Assembly: GCA_031269165.1 (NCBI GenBank) | Contig: JAISZQ010000323.1 | Span: 1-5,326, forward strand | DNA: 5,326 nucleotides | Direction of reading: 5' to 3' | Source of the DNA: Spirochaetaceae bacterium | GTDB taxonomy: Bacteria; Spirochaetota; Spirochaetia; Treponematales; Breznakiellaceae | Shown here: positions 1-5,326 of the stretch, piece after piece | Numbering within the stretch: position 1 is the stretch's first letter | Layout: each line of letters starts with the position of its first letter | Position numbers and translations under genes: made by a program | Notes under the pieces: model-generated | What the model was told of the DNA's origin: nothing | Databases searched by the model: none | Seen by the model: the letters and a program-made list of their open reading frames with translations, nothing else

Positions 1-829
1 CCGGTACGGCCTGCCGCGGGTGAACTGGACACGGTTGCCGGCGCACCAGTCTATGAGCTGTTTGTTTATGAATTCGCCGCCGTTGTCGCTGTCTATGCCG
101 AGCATGGGGAACGGGAGCGTGGTTTTGAGAGCGGCCACGGCGTCTTTGCCCCGGCGGCGGGCCCGGTTGCGCAGGGAAACCTCCTCCGTCCAGCCGGAAT
201 ACACGCCGGCGCCGTCAAAGTGGCGCAAAAATCGCCTCTGCTGTTGGTTCCGCAGCGGGCAACCGTGTCCAGCTCGAAAAAACCGGGCTTGCGCCCGTCC
301 CGGCTGAAGAAAACCCTGACCGGCACCTGGCTTTTCAGGAGCGGGCCGGGTTTCGTAAGGCTTTTTCCCCGGAGAGCGAGTTTTTTCCGGTCCGGTTTGA
401 GGTAATAATCCGTGCCGGGCTTATATGAGTTTCGCGGCGGTCTCCTGAGTTATGCCAAAGGTTTCGCTTCCCTCAAGAACCGGCATTTGCAACCTCATCA
501 GCGGGGCTGGCAGCGTCCCGCACTGAAAATCATAAAACGCCCACACCTTGCGCAGGCAGACGGTTGCCTCATCCGTATACTTGCGGGGCCGTCCCCCGCC
601 CGCCTTGCGCTTCCCTTTCGGCTTTGCCGCCTTGAGCGCGGCCGTTTCGCCGTCAAGCGTCACCAGCCGCTTCTTGCCCCAGTTTGTGAGCAGGTGCGAG
701 GCGGCGGTTGTAGCCCGTGGTCTGGCAAAACTCGTCAAGCGTTTTGGACTTGCCTTTCTTGCCTGATGCCCGGTAACGTCCCGCCGTTACCTCCGTAATC
801 TTTTTTCTCGTTTCCAAATCTAACCTCAC
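1..829 (-). pseudogene. Degraded DDE transposase / integrase-core protein, frameshifted, 3' part outside the window
   Basis: This is a relic of an insertion-sequence transposase, whose product would have cut and joined the ends of its own element. Reading leftwards from a GTG at 829 (AGGAGG Shine-Dalgarno 5 nt upstream), the protein begins MRLDLETRKKITEVTAGRYR, an N-terminal region likely to bind DNA. The frame then breaks near 690-698, where it resumes with SHLLTNWGKK. It breaks again around 405-425, with an in-frame stop at 421-423 followed by DYYLKPDRKKL in another frame, and a third time near 205-212. The catalytic core is recognisable: FFELDTV supplies the first Asp and IDSDNGGEF the second. 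The final Glu would lie beyond the left edge. At least three frame changes make an intact product very unlikely, although programmed frameshifting cannot be excluded for one of them. The sequence recalls ISNCY- or IS481-like integrase-core transposases of spirochaetes; the exact family is uncertain. Confidence 0.85.
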
Positions 830-832
830 TTC

Positions 833-848
833 GTCCTCCTGCGAGGAC
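833..848 (-). promoter_or_regulatory. Hairpin sequestering the transposase ribosome binding site
   Basis: GTCCTC (833-838) and GAGGAC (843-848) form a perfect 6-bp stem with a 4-nt loop. On the minus strand the AGGAGG Shine-Dalgarno of the transposase (complement of 835-840) overlaps this stem and loop, 5 nt before the GTG start. Many insertion sequences hide their start region in such hairpins so that read-through transcripts from outside are poorly translated. The role here is inferred by analogy; the pairing and the overlap are visible directly. Confidence 0.5.
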
Positions 849-878
849 TATTTTGATTTGGGTTAGATTTTTCTTTCA

Positions 879-922
879 ATGTACTGCGCCCTCTTGACAA
901 TTTGCCGATACTAGGGTACGCT
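879..922 (+). promoter_or_regulatory. Probable sigma-70 promoter of rny, lying at the presumed end of the transposon
   Basis: A perfect TTGACA (-35, 894-899) is followed after 17 nt by TACGCT (917-922), a weak -10 that matches TATAAT at three of six positions. Transcription would start near 929, giving rny a leader of about 64 nt. The block ATGTACTGCG (879-888) lies 5 nt before the -35, and the same arrangement recurs at 5198-5222. The position just upstream of the divergent transposase start suggests that the -35 belongs to the end of the insertion element and points outward. The -35 is convincing, the -10 less so. Confidence 0.5.
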
Positions 923-992
923 AAGTAAAATACGGAAAAGTTTGCCTGTCGGCGACGGCGGGAAACGATTTCAGAAAGGTAAGGGGAATTAT

Positions 993-2522
993 ATGGATTG
1001 GCTTGTGTGGTTGATCCTCCCTGTTGCCGGGTTTGTATTAGGCTGGACAATTCGCTGGCTTTATGCCAGATATCAACTCAAGTCGGCTGAACGCCGCGTT
1101 GAGCAGGTTACAGAGGATGCGGAGAAAAATGCTGAAGCTAGGAAAAAAGAGATACTTCTCGAGGCGAAAGAGAAGATCATTAGTGAACGCAACCAGCTTG
1201 AAAAGGAAACCCGCGACAGAAGGGCGGAATTACAGAGATATGAACGGCGCGTAACGCAAAAAGAAGAGACCTATGACCGGAAATTGGCCCATGTTGAACG
1301 AACCGAGCAGGTTTTGGTTGAAAAAGAACGCGGGTTTAAGAAACGGGAAGAGGTGCTTGCGCAAGAAGAGGAGCGGTATCGTGAAGAACTGGAGCGGATT
1401 TCCGGGCTTACGGTTGATGAGGCGAAGGCACTCATCATCGCCGACCTCGAAAACGAGGCGAAGCACGACGCGCAGTCTCTGATAAACAAGATTGAGGCGG
1501 AGGCGAATCTCGCCGGGGAAAAGAAGGCTCGCGACATTCTCATCGCGGCGATTCAGCGGCTCGCGACCGACATTACCGGCGAGTTGACGGTTTCCACGGT
1601 GTCGTTGCCCAACGACGAGATGAAGGGCCGCATCATCGGGCGAGAGGGGCGCAACATTCGCGCCCTTGAGACGCTCACCGGCGTTGACATCATCATCGAC
1701 GACACGCCTGAGGCGGTGGTGCTCTCCTGCTTCGACCCGGTGCGCCGCGAGATCGCCAAAATTTCGCTGGAACGGCTCGTGGTTGATGGGCGCATCCATC
1801 CGGCGCGTATCGAGGAGATCGTTGCCCGGGTGAGCAAGGACATCTCGCAGAAGATTTTCGAGGAGGGCGAGCGCGTTCTCTTCGAGATTGGCATCCACAA
1901 CATCAGCAACGACGCGATCCGCGCGTTGGGGCGGCTCTACTTCCGCACGAGTTACGGGCAGAACGTGCTGGTCCACTCGAAAGAGGTGGCCCTCATCGCG
2001 GGTCTCATTGCCAGCGAGATCGGCGCGAACCGCAACATTGCGATGCGGGCCGCGTTGCTCCACGACATCGGCAAGGGTGTAGATACGGATTCCGACCTCA
2101 ACCACGCCGAGGTGGGCATGGACATGGCGCGGCGGATGGGCGAAGACCCGCGCATCATCAACGCCATCGGCAGCCACCACAACGACATCGAGCCGACCTG
2201 TATCGAGAGCGTGATCGTGCAGATCGCCGACGCGATTTCGGCGGCCCGTCCCGGCGCGCGCAAGGAGATCGTTGACAACTACGCCAAGCGTCTCAAGAAC
2301 CTTGAGGAACTGGCCGAAGGGTTTGGCGGTGTGGAGCGGGCCTACGCGATACAGGCGGGTCGCGAGTTGCGCATTCTCGTCCACAACGACAAGGTGAACG
2401 ACGAGCAGGCCAAGTCGCTGGGCCGCGAGGTGGCCAAGAAGATCGAGGCCGACTTAAGTTATCCGGGCCGCATAAAGATCACCATCATTCGGGAGACGCG
2501 CATCGTGGAATACGCCCGGTGA
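993..2522 (+). CDS. rny: Ribonuclease Y (membrane-anchored endoribonuclease)
   Basis: Ribonuclease Y starts mRNA decay by endonucleolytic cleavage at the inner face of the membrane. The 509-residue product has the full architecture: a membrane anchor (about residues 2-22, WLVWLILPVAGFVLGW), a long charged coiled coil (about 30-160), a KH RNA-binding domain with the GREG loop at 216-219, and an HD metal-dependent hydrolase domain. In the latter, H328, the H357-D358 pair (LLHDIGKG) and D413 (QIADAIS) are visible. The H-D pair sits 11 residues earlier than the one I recall in Bacillus subtilis RNase Y (520 aa), matching the 11-residue length difference. I chose ATG 993 because AAGGTAAGGGG lies just upstream and the anchor begins at once; the in-frame TTG at 942 would put a soluble, low-quality extension before the anchor. 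The gene heads an apparent operon, ending 16 nt before the next gene. Nothing essential is missing. Confidence 0.97.
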   Translation: MDWLVWLILPVAGFVLGWTIRWLYARYQLKSAERRVEQVTEDAEKNAEARKKEILLEAKEKIISERNQLEKETRDRRAELQRYERRVTQKEETYDRKLAHVERTEQVLVEKERGFKKREEVLAQEEERYREELERISGLTVDEAKALIIADLENEAKHDAQSLINKIEAEANLAGEKKARDILIAAIQRLATDITGELTVSTVSLPNDEMKGRIIGREGRNIRALETLTGVDIIIDDTPEAVVLSCFDPVRREIAKISLERLVVDGRIHPARIEEIVARVSKDISQKIFEEGERVLFEIGIHNISNDAIRALGRLYFRTSYGQNVLVHSKEVALIAGLIASEIGANRNIAMRAALLHDIGKGVDTDSDLNHAEVGMDMARRMGEDPRIINAIGSHHNDIEPTCIESVIVQIADAISAARPGARKEIVDNYAKRLKNLEELAEGFGGVERAYAIQAGRELRILVHNDKVNDEQAKSLGREVAKKIEADLSYPGRIKITIIRETRIVEYAR

Positions 2523-2538
2523 TTCGGGCGGCGGATGT

Positions 2539-3525
2539 ATGACACGTCATCCTATGACGGTGCTGATGATCGGCGATGTCGTCGGGGAAGCGGGCCTCCG
2601 CGCGCTGGAAACGGGCCTCCCCCGGCTCATCGCCCGGCACCGCGCGAACTTCGTCATCGTAAACGGCGAAAACGCGGTCGAAGGCTATGGGCTCAACGGC
2701 CCCGCCCTGGAACGCATCATCGCCGCCGGAGCCGACATCGTAACGAGCGGCAACCACGTCTGGGAAAAAGGCGAATTCTGGGAAATCTTGGAGCGGCACA
2801 CCGCTTATGGTGGACAAGTTATGAGGGGGGACGTCTCCCCCCTCGCTCCTGCCCGCTCTCCGGTCGAAAGGCCTGAGCCTCAAGGCGCGTCCGCACCCTT
2901 AATCCTCCGCCCTGCCAACTATCCCGCACCTGCGCCGGGAGCCGGGGCCGCGTTGCTCGAAAAGAACGGGAAACATCTCCTCGTGATAAACCTGCAAGGC
3001 CGCGAATACATGACCGCCATCGACTGCCCCTTTCAAATGGCAGACACCCTGATCGGCGCGAACCCCGGCGTTCCCGCCGTCATCGACTTTCACGCCGAGT
3101 CCCCCGCCGAAAAGGAGGCGCTCGGCCTCTACCTCGATGGCATGGCGAGCATTGTAGCCGGAACCCATACCCACGTCCAAACCGCCGACGCGAAGATCCT
3201 CCCCGGCGGAACCGCCTACATCACCGACCTCGGCATGACCGGCCCCACAGACGGCGTAATCGGCATGGACGCGGAAATCTGCCTCGCCCGCGTGAAGACT
3301 CAGGTGCTCTACCGGATGCGTTGCGCTGACGGCCCCTGCGCCGTTCAGGGCATCGCGGTTACCTTCGATATAAACGATACAAACGGTGAAACCAACGCGG
3401 ACAGCGAGAACCGCGACGGCCATCCCGCCTCGTCCGCTTTGTCAATAGAAACGCTCTGGCTTGATGTGGATATGAATACTATAGAAGAGAACGTGCATAC
3501 AAACACGCATGAGAATCGCCCGTGA
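2539..3525 (+). CDS. YmdB-family (TIGR00282) metallophosphoesterase with an extra internal segment
   Basis: The family holds binuclear-metal phosphodiesterases; B. subtilis YmdB hydrolyses cyclic nucleotides in vitro and affects biofilm and RNA-related regulation together with RNase Y. The 328-residue product shows all expected ligands: D13 (GDVVGEAG), E44-N45 (NGENA), N72-H73 (SGNHVW), H185 (DFHAE), and H210 and H212 (GTHTHVQ). Relative to the YmdB ligands as I remember them (D8, E39, N67, H150, H175, H177), the first group is shifted by 5 and the second by 35, so about 30 residues are added between them, roughly at 88-118. A second polar, Asn/Asp/Glu-rich insertion (about 279-299) splits the C-terminal strands. 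This makes the protein some 60 residues longer than usual. ATG 2539 has a weak GGCGG-like site upstream; ATG 2554 is an alternative start that also keeps the whole domain. The gene overlaps dxr by 4 nt. Substrate not provable from sequence. Confidence 0.93.
   Translation: MTRHPMTVLMIGDVVGEAGLRALETGLPRLIARHRANFVIVNGENAVEGYGLNGPALERIIAAGADIVTSGNHVWEKGEFWEILERHTAYGGQVMRGDVSPLAPARSPVERPEPQGASAPLILRPANYPAPAPGAGAALLEKNGKHLLVINLQGREYMTAIDCPFQMADTLIGANPGVPAVIDFHAESPAEKEALGLYLDGMASIVAGTHTHVQTADAKILPGGTAYITDLGMTGPTDGVIGMDAEICLARVKTQVLYRMRCADGPCAVQGIAVTFDINDTNGETNADSENRDGHPASSALSIETLWLDVDMNTIEENVHTNTHENRP
2823..2844. repeat. Perfect GC-rich hairpin inside the YmdB-family gene
   Basis: GAGGGGGGA (2823-2831) and TCCCCCCTC (2836-2844) are exact reverse complements around the loop CGTC. 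The hairpin lies within the roughly 90-nt segment (about 2800-2892) that encodes the extra residues of the phosphoesterase. The segment is read in frame without stops and yields a Gly/Pro/Arg/Ala-rich peptide (GGQVMRGDVSPLAPARSP) unlike the rest of the protein. This resembles protein-coding palindromic elements such as those described in Rickettsia, but no second copy is present in the window to prove it. Confidence 0.7.
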
Positions 3526-4607
3526 AAGAAAAAGTCAAGGTGGCCGTCCTCGGCGCGACCGGGTCAATCGGGAAGAACACGCTCGATGTCTTAAGGGCGC
3601 ATCCGGAACGCTTTGAACCCGTGCTGCTCTCCGCCTATGCGGACGGCGAAGCCTTACGCCGTTTACAGGAAGCGTTTCCCAAAGCGCGTTGTGTGGCCGC
3701 CTCGCGGGAAGACCTGCCCGGCGCGATCCGTTCATGCGGCGCGGCATTGGCGGTGAACGGCATCGCGGGGGCCGCCGGGCTCGTCCCTTCGCTTACGGTG
3801 TTGGAAACCGGCGCGGATCTCGCCTTAGCCAACAAGGAGACGGTCGTCATGGCCTGGCCCCTCGTGAAAGTGGCAGCGGAGAAAACCGGCGCGAAAATCA
3901 TCCCCGTCGACTCGGAACACTCAGCCGTTTTTTCGCTCATAAACGCCCACGGCGGCGGCAACGCAGGGACAATCGCCGAAGTGATCCTCACCTGTTCAGG
4001 CGGGCCGTTCAGGAACCTTGCCCCGGACGAACTTGCGCGGGTACACGCACAGGACGCCCTCGATCACCCGACGTGGACGATGGGCCCCAAGATCACGATC
4101 GACTCGGCCACCCTCGCCAACAAGGGCCTTGAGGTGATCGAAGCGGCCCGCCTCTTCGCCATGCCGCCCGACGCGATAAAGGTGGTGATCCACCCCCAGA
4201 GCATCGTGCATTCGATGGTACGTCTTCGTGATGGCGCGGTCTACGCCCAACTGTCCAGGCCCGATATGCGCCTCCCGATCCACAACGCGCTCTTCTACCC
4301 GGAGATCACCCCTTGCGCCTTCGCCGCCCTCGACTTCACCGATTTGACCCTTACCTTTTCCCCGCCCGACACGGCGCGTTTCCCCATGCTCCGCCTCGCC
4401 TACGACGCGCTCAAAGCCGGCGGCCTCTACCCCGTCGCCTACAACGCGGCCAACGAAACCGCCGTCGCCCAGTTCCTCAAAGACGAGATCGGTTTCCCCG
4501 ACATCCCCCGCCTTGTGGAAACCACCCTCCAAAAGGACTGGAGCGGCCCCCCCGACACCCTTGATACGATTATCGCCGCCGACCAAAGGGCGCGCTCCTT
4601 TCGGTAA
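3522..4607 (+). CDS. dxr: 1-deoxy-D-xylulose 5-phosphate reductoisomerase (DXR / IspC)
   Basis: DXR rearranges and reduces 1-deoxy-D-xylulose 5-phosphate to 2-C-methyl-D-erythritol 4-phosphate with NADPH, the first committed step of the MEP isoprenoid pathway and the target of fosmidomycin. The 361-residue cytosolic enzyme has the NADPH-binding GATGSIG (11-17), LANKE (102-106, K105), metal ligands D130 and E132 (VDSEHSA) and E204 (NKGLE), and substrate-binding S159 (CSGG), H182, W185, M187, S195, N200 and K201. Their spacing matches the E. coli enzyme with offsets of 20 and then 27, so the active site is complete. It is somewhat shorter than the usual 380-400 residues, partly through a shorter loop after E132 and a short tail ending ADQRARSFR. 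The GTG start overlaps the preceding stop (GTGA), indicating translational coupling; no strong Shine-Dalgarno is visible. A repeat cluster begins 8 nt after the stop, and rseP, which often follows dxr, is absent. Confidence 0.97.
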   Translation: MKEKVKVAVLGATGSIGKNTLDVLRAHPERFEPVLLSAYADGEALRRLQEAFPKARCVAASREDLPGAIRSCGAALAVNGIAGAAGLVPSLTVLETGADLALANKETVVMAWPLVKVAAEKTGAKIIPVDSEHSAVFSLINAHGGGNAGTIAEVILTCSGGPFRNLAPDELARVHAQDALDHPTWTMGPKITIDSATLANKGLEVIEAARLFAMPPDAIKVVIHPQSIVHSMVRLRDGAVYAQLSRPDMRLPIHNALFYPEITPCAFAALDFTDLTLTFSPPDTARFPMLRLAYDALKAGGLYPVAYNAANETAVAQFLKDEIGFPDIPRLVETTLQKDWSGPPDTLDTIIAADQRARSFR

Positions 4608-4615
4608 CCAAGCCG

Positions 4616-4748
4616 TGAGCGACCCGCTCGCAATGACATTGGAACCGTCGTCATTGCGAGGCGCGAAGCGGCGAAGCAATCCAGATAGGGAAGGCCCCCA
4701 CACTGGATTGCTTCGCCCGCTCTACTGAGCGACCCGTTCGCAATGACA
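4616..4748. repeat. Palindromic dispersed-type repeat cluster downstream of dxr
   Basis: TGAGCGACCCGCTCGCAATG (continuing ACA) at 4616-4638 recurs with one mismatch at 4726-4748 as a direct repeat 110 bp apart. Between them lies a palindrome: GCGAAGCAATCCAG (4671-4684) pairs perfectly with CTGGATTGCTTCGC (4703-4716), and TCATTGCGA (4651-4659) pairs with TCGCAATGA at 4738-4746 and also at 4628-4636. The layout suggests one complete unit of about 98 bp (4651-4748) and a half unit before it. Similar TCATTGCGAG...GAAGCAATCC repeats are common as dispersed elements in many bacterial genomes. It could fold in the dxr transcript and protect its 3' end, but there is no U-run for a classical terminator. 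Confidence 0.85.
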
Positions 4749-4779
4749 GGGCGATTATCCTGGCCGGGGGAGACTTCCA

Positions 4780-4929
4780 CTGTCAACAACTTAAGAATTT
4801 TGTCCGCGGATTGCGCCATTTGTGCCAAAAGGCGTCACGGATTATACCCCGCTCGATCCATGTTAATCCGCGTCGCCCTAAGGCGCAATCTGCGGACCTT
4901 TCTTTTCTTTTTGCTTAAGTTGTTGACAG
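4780..4929. repeat. 150-bp inverted-repeat (MITE-like) element
   Basis: The outer arms CTGTCAACAACTTAAG (4780-4795) and CTTAAGTTGTTGACAG (4914-4929) are perfect 16-bp inverted repeats. Further in, GTCCGCGGATTGCGCC (4802-4817) matches the reverse complement of 4882-4897 at 15 of 16 positions, and GGCG-NNN-CGGATTA (4831-4844) pairs with TAATCCG-NNN-CGCC (4864-4877). The arms differ where a pyrimidine tract CTTTCTTTTCTTTTTG (4898-4913) faces a 6-nt AATTTT stretch. No open reading frame of its own is plausible. Symmetry and size fit a miniature inverted-repeat element, but a target-site duplication is not evident. Confidence 0.8.
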
Positions 4930-5146
4930 GAGGCTTTAGCGAAGGGCTTTAGACATCAGAAACTACAACGCTTTAGCGCAACCTGTCAAAACTCGTTCAC
5001 ATTTTGGAACAGGCTCACCTCTCTTTTTTTATCTTGGCCCAATCAAATCTGAAGTGCAAAAATAAGGAAGCATAGAAAAGGCATCGCCAAGTCCTGTAAA
5101 ATACCTGAAAAAGGCCATGCAGATTCTCATGCCACATGAAGGATGA
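4930..5146. other. Intergenic stretch without recognisable gene
   Basis: I find no coding region here. The base composition becomes clearly richer in A and T than in the operon. GCTTTAG occurs three times (4933, 4946, 4970), and CCTGTCAA at 4982-4989 is an inverted copy of TTGACAGG at 4923-4930, the outer end of the preceding element, so this part may hold element debris. A T-run at 5024-5030 has only a weak 5-bp stem (CCTGT/ACAGG) well upstream and is not a convincing terminator. Confidence 0.6.
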
Positions 5147-5188
5147 GACATTTCTATTGTGGTAAAATAGAGGACATTTCTATTGTGG
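5147..5188 (+). repeat. Two 16-bp direct repeats upstream of the last promoter
   Basis: GACATTTCTATTGTGG occurs exactly at 5147-5162 and 5173-5188, with a 26-bp period, separated by TAAAATAGAG. Closely spaced identical repeats ahead of a promoter suit either an operator for a DNA-binding regulator or the multiple transposase-binding sites found at ends of some insertion sequences. A related but diverged GAGGAC... block precedes the matching promoter module at the left of the window, which favours the second reading. Confidence 0.75.
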
Positions 5189-5197
5189 CTTGACACG

Positions 5198-5241
5198 ATG
5201 TACTGCGAAACATTGACAATTTTATATAAACGGTATATTAT
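5198..5241 (+). promoter_or_regulatory. Strong sigma-70 promoter for the partial gene at the right end
   Basis: TTGACA (5213-5218) and TATTAT (5236-5241) are separated by an ideal 17 nt. ATGTACTGCG (5198-5207) stands 5 nt before the -35, exactly as in front of rny. Another TTGACA lies at 5190-5195 without a partner -10. Transcription would begin near 5248, essentially at the ATG of the following gene, so the transcript is probably leaderless or nearly so. Confidence 0.7.
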
Positions 5242-5248
5242 AAAAGAT

Positions 5249-5326
5249 ATGTTTGAAGAAAAACTGGAATTGTTTCAAAGAAGCAAAGAAACAATATGGA
5301 CCGACGAATATATAAGCAAAAGTCTT
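5249..5326 (+). CDS. N-terminal fragment of a possible class I SAM-dependent methyltransferase, truncated by the window edge
   Basis: The visible 26 codons read MFEEKLELFQRSKETIWTDE then YISKSL, and the frame stays open to the edge. A short start followed by a W-x-D-E-x-I-S-K-S-L motif resembles the beginning of class I SAM-dependent methyltransferases of Clostridia and spirochaetes that I remember as reading IW/FW-x-D-x-x-ISKSML. The SAM-binding glycine motif would lie beyond the window, so the assignment is tentative. ATG 5249 is preceded by the promoter -10 box only 7 nt upstream and has no Shine-Dalgarno. The codons are AT-rich (AAA, ATA, TAT, GAA), unlike the GC-rich operon, which may mean a different origin. 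An alternative is an unrelated short protein. Confidence 0.5.
   Translation, partial: MFEEKLELFQRSKETIWTDEYISKSL

Noticed and set aside
412..798. Plus-strand open frame of 128 codons opposite the transposase
   Set aside because: Translation is Arg/Pro/Leu-rich without family features; it is the shadow of the transposase relic.
942..992. Longer rny start at TTG 942
   Set aside because: It would add 17 residues before the membrane anchor and lacks a ribosome binding site; ATG 993 has a good one and gives the usual family length.
1230..2384. A 384-codon open frame antisense to rny
   Set aside because: It mirrors the GC-rich third positions of rny, has an Arg/Val/Asp-biased composition with no recognisable domain, and lies opposite a fully supported gene.
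4743..4952. 69-codon open frame across the inverted-repeat element
   Set aside because: It runs through both arms of a palindrome, has no ribosome binding site and no protein-like conservation signal.
4982..5030. Rho-independent terminator before the T-run
   Set aside because: The only stem (CCTGT/ACAGG) is 5 bp with a long loop and ends more than 10 nt before the T-run.
5117..5146. Short open frame beginning ATGCAGATTCTC
   Set aside because: It encodes only nine residues before a stop and lacks a ribosome binding site.
5147..5188. Short CRISPR array
   Set aside because: Only two 16-bp repeats with a 10-bp spacer; repeat and spacer lengths do not fit and no cas genes are near.

Overview
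The window looks like a bacterial chromosome segment: a three-gene housekeeping block (rny, a ymdB-type phosphoesterase gene, dxr) bounded on both sides by mobile-element debris and palindromic repeats. Motifs support the three central genes strongly. The transposase relic on the left resembles integrase-core transposases that I remember from Treponema and termite-gut spirochaetes, and the MEP-pathway dxr next to an RNase Y gene is compatible with a GC-moderate Spirochaetota genome. That assignment is an inference from memory and from no search.

Left edge (1 to about 900): a frameshifted DDE transposase pseudogene on the minus strand, running off the window, with a GTG start at 829. Its Shine-Dalgarno lies inside a small hairpin. 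The presumed element end (about 879-903) carries an outward-facing TTGACA box that probably serves as the -35 of the rny promoter.

Centre (993-4607, all plus strand): rny (membrane-anchored endoribonuclease Y), then 16 nt later a TIGR00282/YmdB-family metallophosphoesterase, then dxr (MEP pathway, isoprenoid synthesis) overlapping it by 4 nt. The spacing argues for one transcript. RNase Y and YmdB are a familiar pair linked to RNA turnover; the tight coupling to dxr ties them to isoprenoid supply. The YmdB homologue carries about 30 extra residues between its two groups of metal ligands, encoded around a perfect GC-rich hairpin, plus a polar insertion near its C-terminus.

Right edge (4608-5326): about 640 bp without a convincing gene, composed of a palindromic repeat cluster (4616-4748), a 150-bp inverted-repeat element (4780-4929), an AT-richer stretch, two 16-bp direct repeats (5147-5188) and a strong promoter. 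That promoter shares its upstream block with the rny promoter. It leads almost directly (near-leaderless) into a truncated, AT-rich gene, possibly a methyltransferase.

No tRNA, rRNA, CRISPR array or clear Rho-independent terminator was found. The most unusual signals are the apparently inserted hairpin segment inside the YmdB homologue, and the duplicated ATGTACTGCG-N5-TTGACAATTT module that seems to supply promoters to two unrelated genes.
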